From: Betaproteobacteria bacterium
Lineage (GTDB): Bacteria; Pseudomonadota; Gammaproteobacteria; Burkholderiales; Thiobacillaceae
Direction: 5' to 3'
DNA: 6,983 nucleotides
NCBI GenBank assembly: GCA_016873905.1
Contig: VGVU01000067.1
Location: forward strand, 1 to 6,983
The notes under the pieces were generated by a model. That model searched no databases, had not been told where the DNA came from, and saw nothing but the letters and a program-made list of their open reading frames with translations. A program made the position numbers and the translations under genes. This document shows positions 1 to 6,414 of the stretch, piece after piece. How positions within the stretch are numbered: position 1 is the first letter of the stretch; each line of letters opens with the position of its first letter.

Positions 1-550
1 CGCCATCATCGAAGGTCTGGGCATTGCCGAGATTGACAGCGAGGGGCGCTATCTGGAGGCGCAGTTTGGAAATGTGTCGGTGGTCTCGCTCTACTTGCCT
101 TCCGGCTCATCGGGCGAAGAACGCCAGTCCGTCAAATTCGCCTTCATGGCGCACTTCATGCCGCATATGGAACGCCTGATGGCGAGTGGTCGCGAGGTGG
201 TCCTGTGCGGCGACTGGAATATCGTCCATACCGAGAAAGATATCAAAAACTGGAAATCCAACCAGAAAAACTCGGGTTGTCTGCCCGAAGAACGCGCCTG
301 GCTCAGTGATGCCCTGAATCGCGTCGGCTGGGTCGATGTCTTCCGCCGTCTGTACCCGGAGGTCACGGAGGAGGGCTACACCTGGTGGAGCAATCGGGGG
401 CAGGCCCGGGCCAAGAATGTGGGTTGGCGAATTGATTATCAACTGGCCACGCCGGGCATCGCCGCCACAGCCACGGCCGCCACGGTGTACAAGGCGCAGC
501 GCTTTTCAGACCACGCCCCGCTGACAGTGGATTACGCGACGGGCTTTTGA
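1..550 (+). CDS. xth: Exodeoxyribonuclease III / AP endonuclease, 3' part (5' end outside window)
   Basis: The C-terminal 182 residues of an exonuclease III-family enzyme, read in phase from base 2 and ending in TGA at 548-550. The family removes nucleotides 3'->5' from duplex DNA and cuts abasic sites during cytoplasmic base excision repair. Seen here: a YLPSGSS block near fragment residue 30; GDWN (about residues 70-73), whose Asp and Asn are catalytic in the family; NWKSNQKNSG; TWWSNRGQA; GWRIDYQ; and a C-terminal SDHAPL (about 169-174) holding the catalytic Asp-His pair. The wording is closest to what I recall of the Neisseria-type enzymes, which are about 256 residues long, so roughly the first 70-80 residues are missing. 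There is no sign of damage in the visible part. Its last 19 bases overlap the end of the convergent ampG-like gene. The family call is firm. The exact activity (exonuclease or AP endonuclease) cannot be settled from this fragment. Confidence 0.95.
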   Translation, partial: AIIEGLGIAEIDSEGRYLEAQFGNVSVVSLYLPSGSSGEERQSVKFAFMAHFMPHMERLMASGREVVLCGDWNIVHTEKDIKNWKSNQKNSGCLPEERAWLSDALNRVGWVDVFRRLYPEVTEEGYTWWSNRGQARAKNVGWRIDYQLATPGIAATATAATVYKAQRFSDHAPLTVDYATGF

Positions 551-1803
551 GCCATGTCTTCGTTCCAGGGGGCTACCTTGAAGAGGAGCAACATCCCCGG
601 CACGGCGAGGAGAAAGCAGACCACGAAGAAGAGCGGCCAGCCCAGCATTTCCACCATGTAGCCGGTCGAGGCGTTGACCACGGTGCGCGGCACGGCGGCG
701 AGGCTGGTGAAGAGGGCGAACTGGGTGGCGGTGTAGAGCGGGTGCGTGGTGTGGGCGATGTAGGCGACAAAGGCGGCGGTTCCGAGCCCGACCCCGAAGG
801 CCTCGATGCCGATGACGATGGCCAGCGCGGTGAGGTGCGCCACATCGACGGCCGTCTGCGGACCCAGCCAGGCCAGCCAGGCAAAGCCCAGGATGGCGAC
901 CATTTGCAAGGCACCAAACAGCCACAGGGCGCGGTTGATGCCCAGTCGGATCATCCACACGCCGCCCAGCAGCCCCCCCACGACGGACGGCCATAGCCCG
1001 GCGTTTTTCGCCACCAGGCCGATCTCGGTCATGGAAAAGCCCATGTCGAGGTAGAACGGGGTCGCCAGTGCCGTCGCCATGCTGTCGCCCAGTTTGTACA
1101 GAAAGATGAAGGACAGCACGAGCAGGGCGCTTTGCCAGCCGTTGCGGGTAATGAATTCGTGGAAGGGCTCGACGACGGCTTCCTTGAGGGTGCGCGGGGT
1201 GCCGTGGGCCAGTTGCGGCTCACTGACCAGCAGGGTCATGGCGAGGCCTGGCAGCATGAACAGGGCGGTGATGATAAAGACGCTGTCCCAGGGCAGGTGG
1301 TCGGCGAGGATCAGGGACAGTGCGCCCGGCACCAGGCCGGCGATCTTGTAGGCGTTGACATGGATGGCGTTGCCGAGCCCCAGTTCGATATCCGGCAGCA
1401 GCTCGCGGCGATAGGCATCGAGCACAATGTCTTGTGAGGCAGAGAAAAACGCCACGACAGCGGCTAGATAGGCGATCGTCCACAGATCCATCTGCGGGGT
1501 GAACTGACCGAACAGGGCGAGGCTGGCCAGCAGCGGTACCTGAATCAGGAGCAGCCAGCCGCGGCGCCGGCCCAGGGGCGGCACGAAGCGGTCGAAGATC
1601 GGGGCCCAGACGAATTTCCAGGTGAAGGGCAGGCCGATCAGGGCGAACAGGCCGATGGACTTGAGGTCCACGCCCTCGGTGCGCAGCCAGGCCGGGAGCA
1701 GGCTGATGAGGATGTAGAGCGGCAGTCCCGAGGTAAAGCCGGTAAAGATGCAGATCAGCATGCGCTTGTTCAGCAGCGCCGCCTTCCAGTTCGTTTGCGT
1801 CAT
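532..1803 (-). CDS. ampG: AmpG-family muropeptide permease (MFS transporter)
   Basis: A 423-residue hydrophobic protein with the layout of a 12-helix major facilitator. AmpG imports GlcNAc-1,6-anhydroMurNAc muropeptides across the inner membrane for cell-wall recycling, and in some bacteria this feeds AmpR-controlled beta-lactamase induction. Seen here: a short cytosolic N-terminus (MTQTNWKAALLNKR), a first helix containing FTGFTSGLPLYIL (about 20-32), the GVDLKSIGLFALIGLPFTWKF block (about 44-64), WAPIFDR and a basic LGRRRGW loop (77-83) between helices 2 and 3. These are the usual AmpG signatures. The length matches the shorter AmpG class; the E. coli protein is 491 residues with a longer C-terminus. 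I chose ATG at 1803 because AAGGTG lies 7 bases upstream and the N-terminus then fits the family. An in-frame upstream start at 1854 would add 17 polar residues of no family character and run into rsuA. Family is firm; the substrate is inferred from family. Confidence 0.9.
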   Translation of the reverse strand: MTQTNWKAALLNKRMLICIFTGFTSGLPLYILISLLPAWLRTEGVDLKSIGLFALIGLPFTWKFVWAPIFDRFVPPLGRRRGWLLLIQVPLLASLALFGQFTPQMDLWTIAYLAAVVAFFSASQDIVLDAYRRELLPDIELGLGNAIHVNAYKIAGLVPGALSLILADHLPWDSVFIITALFMLPGLAMTLLVSEPQLAHGTPRTLKEAVVEPFHEFITRNGWQSALLVLSFIFLYKLGDSMATALATPFYLDMGFSMTEIGLVAKNAGLWPSVVGGLLGGVWMIRLGINRALWLFGALQMVAILGFAWLAWLGPQTAVDVAHLTALAIVIGIEAFGVGLGTAAFVAYIAHTTHPLYTATQFALFTSLAAVPRTVVNASTGYMVEMLGWPLFFVVCFLLAVPGMLLLFKVAPWNEDMAQKPVA

Positions 1804-1810
1804 GGTTGCG

Positions 1811-1816
1811 CACCTT
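1811..1816 (-). promoter_or_regulatory. Ribosome binding site of ampG
   Basis: Reading the minus strand, AAGGTG stands 7 bases before the ATG at 1803. It is a good Shine-Dalgarno match and is the main reason for preferring this start over the in-frame codon at 1854. Confidence 0.65.
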
Positions 1817-1847
1817 AACCGATGCCGGGCTGTGCCACAATGGATAC

Positions 1848-2585
1848 ATGGCACCGCGCAAACACCTTACTCTGGAACGCATCCTGCACAGTCAGGGCTT
1901 TGGGACTCGCCGCGAATGTCGCGCCTTGGTACGGCATAAGCAGGTGTGTGTCGAAAACACCATGAACGACGATCCGGATCATCTGTTTGACCCGACCGGA
2001 TTGTCATTTAGCGTCGCCGGAACGCCGTGGATTTATCAAGAACGCGCCTATCTGATGCTGAACAAGCCGACTGGTTACGAGTGCTCGCAGAAGCCGCGCC
2101 ATCACCTCAGCGTTTATACCCTGTTGCCCGAGCCGCTCGTGTTACGGGGCGTCCAGAGCGTTGGGCGGCTGGATGAGGACACCACGGGGCTCTTGCTGTT
2201 TTCGGACGATGGCCAGTTCATTCATCGCATGGCCTCGCCCAAGTGGAAGGTGAACAAGGTGTACCGGGTCGGGGTGCGCCATCCGCTCGATGCGGCGCAG
2301 CTTGCGGCCTTGCGGCAAGGGGTGGTGCTCCACGATGAACCCGAGCCGGTGGTGGCCGTGGCTTGTGCGCAGCTCGATGACCTTCATCTGGAGCTGACGC
2401 TGGCCGAGGGCAAGTACCATCAGGTCAAACGGATGCTGGCGGCGGTCGGAAATCGGGTTGAGACCCTGACCCGCATCGCCATGGGCGGCCTGGCCTTGCC
2501 GGCGGATCTCGCGCCGGGGGCCTGGCGCTGGCTGGATGCGGAGGCGCTCGTCAGCGTGCAACGAGTTTCGCAAACGCCAGAATAA
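1848..2585 (+). CDS. rsuA: 16S rRNA pseudouridine synthase, RsuA family
   Basis: A 245-residue protein of the RsuA/RluB/E/F group. RsuA converts U516 of 16S rRNA to pseudouridine during small-subunit assembly. Seen here: an N-terminal S4-like RNA-binding segment (about 4-40, LERILHSQGFGTRREC); YLMLNKPTGYECS (about 68-80), matching the E. coli MLNKPQGYVCS block; the family active-site motif GRLDEDTTGLL (106-116), with the catalytic Asp at about 109; and EGKYHQVKRMLAAVGNRVETL (about 187-207) near the C-terminus, as in RsuA. The similarity of these blocks favours RsuA over RluE or RluF. ATG at 1848 is chosen because the S4 region begins right after it. The in-frame TTG at 1806 would add 14 residues and sit almost on the ampG start. 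No clear Shine-Dalgarno sequence precedes 1848, so translation signals look weak. The 3' end overlaps convergent uvrD by 35 bases. Confidence 0.92.
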   Translation: MAPRKHLTLERILHSQGFGTRRECRALVRHKQVCVENTMNDDPDHLFDPTGLSFSVAGTPWIYQERAYLMLNKPTGYECSQKPRHHLSVYTLLPEPLVLRGVQSVGRLDEDTTGLLLFSDDGQFIHRMASPKWKVNKVYRVGVRHPLDAAQLAALRQGVVLHDEPEPVVAVACAQLDDLHLELTLAEGKYHQVKRMLAAVGNRVETLTRIAMGGLALPADLAPGAWRWLDAEALVSVQRVSQTPE

Positions 2586-4692
2586 ACCACTTGTCGCCGA
2601 TCTTCGGGAAGCTGACGCGGATCTCGGTGTCGGCGCCCTGGCCCTGATAGCCGCCGACCACACCATCGCCATAACGCGCATGCGTCACGCGGGCGCCGAC
2701 CTTGAAGGGCTGATGGGCGGTTTGGGTGCTTAGGGTGGTGGGTGAGGGTTGGGGCGTGGCGGCGAATTCCGCACGCGGGATGCTGAGGGACTGCACCAGC
2801 GCCGGCGGGATCTCGTCCAGAAAGCGCGACGGGATGCCATAGCGAACCTGGCCGTGCAGCATGCGGCTCTCGCTGTGGAGCAGATACAGGCGCCGCCGGG
2901 CGCGGGTCATCGCGACATACATCAGGCGCCGCTCTTCTTCCAGCCCGTCGCGCTCGTTCAGCGCGTTCTCGTGCGGGAACAGACCTTCCTCCAGACCGGA
3001 CAGGAACACGGTATGAAACTCGAGGCCCTTGGCCGCGTGCACGGTCATGAGTTGCACGGCGTCCTGACCGGCGACCGCCTCGTGCTCGCCGGCCTCCAGC
3101 GCGGCGTGGCCCAGAAAGCCGGCCAGACTGGTATCGTCACTCTCGCTGGCAAAGACGGCGGCGGCATTGGTCAACTCGCCCAGGTTCTCGACCCGATCCT
3201 CGCCCTCTTTCTCGTTGCGGTAATGCGCCAGCAGGCCGGAGCGGTCGATGGCCACCTCAATTTTTTCCTGCAGGGGCAGACTGGCGCATTCGGTCCGCAG
3301 CGCCTCGATCAGACGGATGAAAGCGGCCACCTTGCCGCCCGCGGTGGCGCCGCTGCACGCGGCCTGCCAGAGGCTGGTTCCGCCGGAACGCGCGAGCGCA
3401 TCAATCTGTTCCAGGCTGCGGGCACCGATACCCCGGGCGGGGAAATTGACCACGCGCAGGAAGGCGTTGTCGTCCTCGGGATTGGCGATCAGGCGCAGGT
3501 AGGCGAGGGCGTGTTTGATCTCGGTGCGCTCAAAAAAGCGCAGACCGCCATAGACGCGATAGGGGATCCCGGCCGAGAACAGGGCGTGTTCGATGGCGCG
3601 GGACTGTGCGTTGGCGCGGTAGAGCGTGGCGATGGCGCTGAAATGCACGCCTTCGCCCTGCAAGGCGCGCGTCTCTTCGACGATGAAGCGCGCCTCCTCG
3701 CTGTCATTCCAGGCCTTGAAATGGCGCAGGGGTTCACCTTGCCCCGCGTCCGTCCACAGATCCTTGCCGAGGCGGCCCTGATTGTGGGCGATGACGGCGT
3801 TGGCGGCATCGAGGATGTTGGAATGCGAGCGGTAGTTCTGGGTCAGTTTGATCGGCGCATCCAGACCCAGATCTTCCATTAGTTGTCCCATGTTGCCGAC
3901 ATGAGCACCGCGGAAGGCGTAGATCGACTGGTCGTCGTCGCCCACCGCAAAGAGCGCGGCCTGCGGACCGGCCAGCAATTTCAGCCAGGCGTATTGCAAC
4001 TGGCTGGTGTCCTGGAACTCATCGACAAGAATCTGCCGGAAACGCTCCTGATAGTGCTCGCGCAGCAGGGCGTTCTGGCTCAGCAGTTCGTAGGCGCGCA
4101 GCAACAGTTCGGCAAAATCGACCACGCCCTCGCGCCGGCATTGGGTATCGTATTCGGCGTAGATCTCGTTGAGGCGGCGCGAAAAGGGGTCCCAGGCATC
4201 GACCTTCGCGGCCCGCAGACCCGCATCCTTGTTCTGGTTGATGAAGGACTGCACGGTGCGCGGCGGAAAACGCTCGGTGTCAATGTTGAGCGACTTGAGC
4301 AGCCGTTTGATGGCGGCCAGTTGGTCGGCCTGGTCCAGGATCTGGAACAACTCCGGCAGACCCGCCTCGCGGTGATGGGCGCGCAACAGACGGTTGCACA
4401 GGCCGTGAAAGGTGCCGATCCACAGGCCGCGCGTATTGATTGGCAACATCGCCCCCAAGCGCGTCTGCATCTCCTTCGCCGCCTTGTTGGTAAAGGTGAC
4501 GGCCAGCACGCCCGCTGGCGAGACCCGCCCGGTCTGGATCAGCCAGGCGATGCGAGTCGTCAGCACGCGCGTCTTTCCCGAGCCGGCCCCGGCCAGAACG
4601 AGGGCTGAACCCTCCTGGGTTACGGCGGCGAGTTGATCGGGGTTGAGACCTTTAAGGAGGGGTGTTTCGGTGCCGGGCATCATTGTTCGCAT
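2551..4692 (-). CDS. uvrD: DNA helicase II, UvrD (superfamily 1A 3'->5' helicase)
   Basis: A 713-residue ATP-dependent 3'->5' helicase; E. coli UvrD has 720. UvrD releases the excised oligonucleotide in nucleotide excision repair, unwinds DNA in MutLS mismatch repair and dismantles RecA filaments. All helicase motifs are seen: AGAGSGKT (Walker A, 34-41), VTFTNKAA (Ia, 65-72), GTFH (93-96), VDEFQD (II, 223-228), GDDDQSIYAFRGA (III, 251-263), QNYRS (IV, 285-289), MTVHAAKGLEF (V, 549-559) and EERRLMYVAMTRAR (VI, 586-599). A Pro/Thr-rich linker (about 646-660) leads to the C-terminal Tudor-like domain (about 663-713, GARVTHARYGDGVV ... KWFILAFAKL), which separates UvrD from Rep. The start is uncertain: ATGs lie at 4692, 4683 and 4680. 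The first has GAGG 9 bases upstream, but the later two better match the family N-terminus and a TATAAT overlaps the first. The gene appears intact and is transcribed away from the ankyrin gene. Confidence 0.96.
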   Translation of the reverse strand: MRTMMPGTETPLLKGLNPDQLAAVTQEGSALVLAGAGSGKTRVLTTRIAWLIQTGRVSPAGVLAVTFTNKAAKEMQTRLGAMLPINTRGLWIGTFHGLCNRLLRAHHREAGLPELFQILDQADQLAAIKRLLKSLNIDTERFPPRTVQSFINQNKDAGLRAAKVDAWDPFSRRLNEIYAEYDTQCRREGVVDFAELLLRAYELLSQNALLREHYQERFRQILVDEFQDTSQLQYAWLKLLAGPQAALFAVGDDDQSIYAFRGAHVGNMGQLMEDLGLDAPIKLTQNYRSHSNILDAANAVIAHNQGRLGKDLWTDAGQGEPLRHFKAWNDSEEARFIVEETRALQGEGVHFSAIATLYRANAQSRAIEHALFSAGIPYRVYGGLRFFERTEIKHALAYLRLIANPEDDNAFLRVVNFPARGIGARSLEQIDALARSGGTSLWQAACSGATAGGKVAAFIRLIEALRTECASLPLQEKIEVAIDRSGLLAHYRNEKEGEDRVENLGELTNAAAVFASESDDTSLAGFLGHAALEAGEHEAVAGQDAVQLMTVHAAKGLEFHTVFLSGLEEGLFPHENALNERDGLEEERRLMYVAMTRARRRLYLLHSESRMLHGQVRYGIPSRFLDEIPPALVQSLSIPRAEFAATPQPSPTTLSTQTAHQPFKVGARVTHARYGDGVVGGYQGQGADTEIRVSFPKIGDKWFILAFAKLVAR

Positions 4693-4696
4693 TATA
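4691..4696 (-). promoter_or_regulatory. Possible -10 box (TATAAT) at the start of uvrD
   Basis: The minus strand reads CCGTATAATGCG here, a perfect sigma-70 -10 hexamer that overlaps the first candidate uvrD ATG (4692). No good -35 is seen 16-18 bases upstream (the best are CAAGAC or CCAAGA). If the box is used, transcription would start near 4684, and translation would begin at ATG 4683 or 4680 on an almost leaderless mRNA. It may equally be a chance match. Confidence 0.35.
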
Positions 4697-4724
4697 CGGG
4701 GCCTCGGCCATCGTCTTGGATGCC

Positions 4725-4754
4725 TTGACGACGCGCCTCAATCCCGACTAAAAT
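4725..4754 (+). promoter_or_regulatory. Sigma-70-type promoter of the ankyrin gene
   Basis: TTGACG (4725-4730) and TAAAAT (4749-4754) are separated by 18 bases. Each differs from consensus at one position. Transcription would begin near 4761, giving a leader of about 24 bases that includes the ribosome binding site at 4775-4780. The stretch 4741-4770 is clearly more AT-rich than its surroundings, as expected of a promoter. Confidence 0.65.
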
Positions 4755-4774
4755 TGTCAAGTATAAGGATTGTC

Positions 4775-4780
4775 TGGAGA
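4775..4780 (+). promoter_or_regulatory. Ribosome binding site of the ankyrin gene
   Basis: TGGAGA ends 4 bases before the ATG at 4785. It fixes that ATG as the start in place of an in-frame TTG at 4770, which would place this site inside the coding sequence. Confidence 0.7.
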
Positions 4781-4784
4781 AATC

Positions 4785-5369
4785 ATGTCTGCTGCCCTTT
4801 TTTCTGCTGCCCTTTCGGGGGATCTGGAGGCCTTGCGTACGGCATTGGCCGACCCTTCTGCGGTTTCCGCCACGGAGCCGGAGTCCGGTGATACCGCCTT
4901 GCATGTGGCTGCCCGTGCGGGGCATCTGGACGGTGTGGATGTTCTGCTGAAGGCGGGCGCGGCGGTGGACGCGAAAAACGGCCTTGGCTGGACGGCCCTG
5001 TTTTGTGCGGCCTACAACCACGAGAGCGACTGCGGTTATCCGGCAATCATTCAGCGTCTGATTGATGCCGGGGCTGATGTCAACGCGCGTATCGCCTTCG
5101 GGCTGACGCCGTTGATGCTGGCGGCCGGTGGCGGCGAGGCGGCTGTCTGCAAGGCCTTGCTGGATGCGGGCGCGGAGGTGAAGGCCGTCAACGACTCAGG
5201 ACGCACGGCGCTGATGATGGTCAAGGAGCGCCACTTCATTGATGTCATCAACCTGCTGTACGAAGCTGAGGGTTATGTCCCTGAGACGGAAGGCACTTGT
5301 TCGAGCACCGGCAAGCGGGCCCCTGGCGATGCGCAAGTGGTGCAGTTCATCAAGCGGCCGAGCCTGTAA
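4785..5369 (+). CDS. Ankyrin-repeat protein of unknown function
   Basis: A 194-residue protein made almost wholly of ankyrin repeats, which are helix-turn-helix units that bind other proteins. I do not recognise a named family. There is no signal peptide or membrane segment, so it is probably cytoplasmic. Seen here: a capping repeat (about 3-33, LFSAALSGDLEALRTALAD); repeat 2 (35-67, GDTALHVAARAGHLDGVDVLLKAGAAVDA); repeat 3 (68-102, GWTALFCAAYNHES ... IIQRLIDAGADVNAR), with about 7 extra residues including Asp-Cys-Gly-Tyr-Pro between its helices; repeat 4 (105-137, GLTPLMLAAGGGEAAVCKALLDAGAEV); and a weaker repeat 5 (138-163). A non-repeat tail of about 30 residues follows (164-194), Gly/Ser/Thr-rich and then FIKRPSL. 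The gene stands alone, with its own promoter, a ribosome binding site and a terminator downstream, so context gives no partner. Divergent uvrD is not good evidence of a repair role. Confidence 0.88.
   Translation: MSAALFSAALSGDLEALRTALADPSAVSATEPESGDTALHVAARAGHLDGVDVLLKAGAAVDAKNGLGWTALFCAAYNHESDCGYPAIIQRLIDAGADVNARIAFGLTPLMLAAGGGEAAVCKALLDAGAEVKAVNDSGRTALMMVKERHFIDVINLLYEAEGYVPETEGTCSSTGKRAPGDAQVVQFIKRPSL
4788..4817 (+). repeat. 15-bp tandem duplication at the start of the ankyrin gene
   Basis: TCTGCTGCCCTTT occurs at 4788-4800 and again exactly at 4803-4815, a period of 15 bases or five codons. It encodes SAALF followed by SAALS, just after the start Met. The junction contains a run of six T. 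The repeat is in frame, so gain or loss of a unit would only lengthen or shorten the N-terminal helix. Confidence 0.7.
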
Positions 5370-5407
5370 CTGGGCCGGTAACCGAGCCGGTAACCAAGCC
5401 GGTAATG
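5360..5407 (+). repeat. Four tandem 12-bp units spanning the ankyrin gene stop codon
   Basis: The consensus is GAGCCGGTAACC. Units are 5360-5371 (GAGCCTGTAACT), 5372-5383 (GGGCCGGTAACC), 5384-5395 (GAGCCGGTAACC) and 5396-5407 (AAGCCGGTAATG). The first unit contains the last codons and the TAA of the ankyrin gene. Because the period is a multiple of three, each later unit places another TAA in the same frame (5379, 5391, 5403). Confidence 0.85.
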
Positions 5408-5439
5408 GTCGGGCCTGAGAACGCGGGGCCGCCCATAAG

Positions 5440-5474
5440 AAAGGCCGTGGTCATTGCCACGGCCTTTTCCTTTT
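5440..5474 (+). terminator. Intrinsic terminator after the ankyrin gene, perhaps bidirectional
   Basis: A perfect 11-bp stem, AAAGGCCGTGG (5440-5450) paired with CCACGGCCTTT (5457-5467), closes a 6-base loop and runs into TTTTCCTTTT (5465-5474). This is a strong rho-independent terminator for the + strand. Read on the minus strand, the same stem is followed by the weaker tract CTTTCTTAT and lies 9 bases past the mutarotase stop codon, so it may also end that convergent transcript. Confidence 0.88.
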
Positions 5475-5482
5475 GAGCGTGA

Positions 5483-6391
5483 TTACAGTGCCTCGACGCT
5501 GTATTCCGCCACCAGGGTGTGGGTCTCGCCCGCAGGCACGGACAGCGCGTTGTTGAGGGCGTTGGCGGTCTCGACGCAGACCATTTGCTTCCAGGCGGTC
5601 GCGCCGCCAAAGTCGCCCATCTTGTCGGCCTTTTCCTGCCACGGAGTCCACACCACCACCGAATGGGCGTCGGTGGCGTGGATCTTGATGCGGCGTTTCA
5701 GCACCGGGTCGTCGATACCGTAGTGGGCCTGGGTGTTGACATAGACGCGGTCGGTCTCGCCATGGAAGGTCACCGCACCGATCTGTTCCTTGCAGGCAAA
5801 GTTGTCCACCTTGTCGAGGTATTCCTCGCCGGAAAGCCCGGTGACGCTGGCCTGGTCGATGTCGCCGATGTGGAAATAGGTGTGCAGCGCCTCGGAGAGC
5901 GGGAAGGCGGCATGGCCGAGATTGGTCGTGGCCAGGGCAATCTTCAGGGTCTTGCCGATGGTCAGGGTCAGTTCGCAGCGGCTGGCATAGGGCCATTGGC
6001 TGCGGGTCTGGTCGGATTCGAGCAGTTGCAGGGTGATTTGCACGGCATCACTCAGGGCGTGCGTTGCGGTGACTTGCCAGGGTACGGTGCGCGCGAAGCC
6101 GTGGCCGGGGAAGCTGGCCTCCTGGGCGTGCGGGCCGAACCACGGCCAGCACACCGGCACGCCGCCCCGGATGGATTTTCCGGGCGCGTATTTGGCGGCG
6201 TCCGATAGCCAGATCACCGGCGTGGTTTGGCCGGTGGGTGTCCAGGTGGTGAGGTGCGCGCCTTGCAGGCAGACGGTCGCGGTGGCTTGCGAGGTGGCAA
6301 TCTCGGCGAAGATCAGGCCGCTGGCCTCTTCACGAAAGGTCAGTTGACCGGCCAGGGTGAAGCGGGTTTTGAGCTCTTGTAGCATGGACAT
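5483..6391 (-). CDS. yeaD: D-hexose-6-phosphate mutarotase-like protein (YeaD, aldose 1-epimerase superfamily)
   Basis: A 302-residue cytoplasmic protein of the galactose mutarotase-like superfamily, YeaD branch. Characterised relatives interconvert the alpha and beta anomers of glucose 6-phosphate and similar hexose phosphates. Seen here: CLQGAHLTTWTP (41-52), IRGGVPVCWPWFGPH (74-88), FPGHGFAR (94-101), SEALHTYFHIGDI (166-178) with the likely catalytic His170, and VVVWTPWQEKADKMGDFG (245-262) followed by WKQMVCVETAN (267-277), where Glu274 is the expected catalytic base. These last blocks are the hallmark that sets YeaD apart from free-sugar GalM. Length is normal for the family. The start at 6391 has GGAAA about 7 bases upstream; ATG at 6385 is an alternative. 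It lies 23 bases after the ilvD stop on the same strand and so probably shares its transcript. The family is clear; the preferred sugar phosphate is inferred. Confidence 0.92.
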   Translation of the reverse strand: MSMLQELKTRFTLAGQLTFREEASGLIFAEIATSQATATVCLQGAHLTTWTPTGQTTPVIWLSDAAKYAPGKSIRGGVPVCWPWFGPHAQEASFPGHGFARTVPWQVTATHALSDAVQITLQLLESDQTRSQWPYASRCELTLTIGKTLKIALATTNLGHAAFPLSEALHTYFHIGDIDQASVTGLSGEEYLDKVDNFACKEQIGAVTFHGETDRVYVNTQAHYGIDDPVLKRRIKIHATDAHSVVVWTPWQEKADKMGDFGGATAWKQMVCVETANALNNALSVPAGETHTLVAEYSVEAL

Positions 6392-6414
6392 GGGCGTTTC
6401 CAGTGGGTGAGGGG

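Noticed and set aside
547..996. 149-codon + strand open frame opposite ampG, rich in Gly, Glu and His
   Set aside because: It is in codon register antisense to ampG, has very skewed composition and no recognisable domain.
1804..1854. Longer N-termini for AmpG (start at 1854) and RsuA (TTG at 1806)
   Set aside because: The added residues match neither family. AmpG has AAGGTG correctly spaced before 1803, and the RsuA S4 region begins just after 1848.
2749..4608. Two long open frames on the + strand (377 and 241 codons, only one stop between them) opposite uvrD
   Set aside because: They lie in exact codon register with uvrD. In that register a stop arises only where the sense gene uses TTA, CTA or TCA, which are rare in GC-rich genes (the single TAG is a CTA Leu codon). 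The translations show no family motif and uvrD is complete, so this is a compositional shadow.
4770..4784. Alternative TTG start for the ankyrin protein, five codons upstream
   Set aside because: It would place the TGGAGA ribosome binding site inside the gene and has no Shine-Dalgarno of its own. ATG at 4785 is well placed.
5519..6208. 229-codon + strand open frame opposite yeaD
   Set aside because: It is again an in-register antisense frame. The yeaD reading has all catalytic motifs; this one has none.
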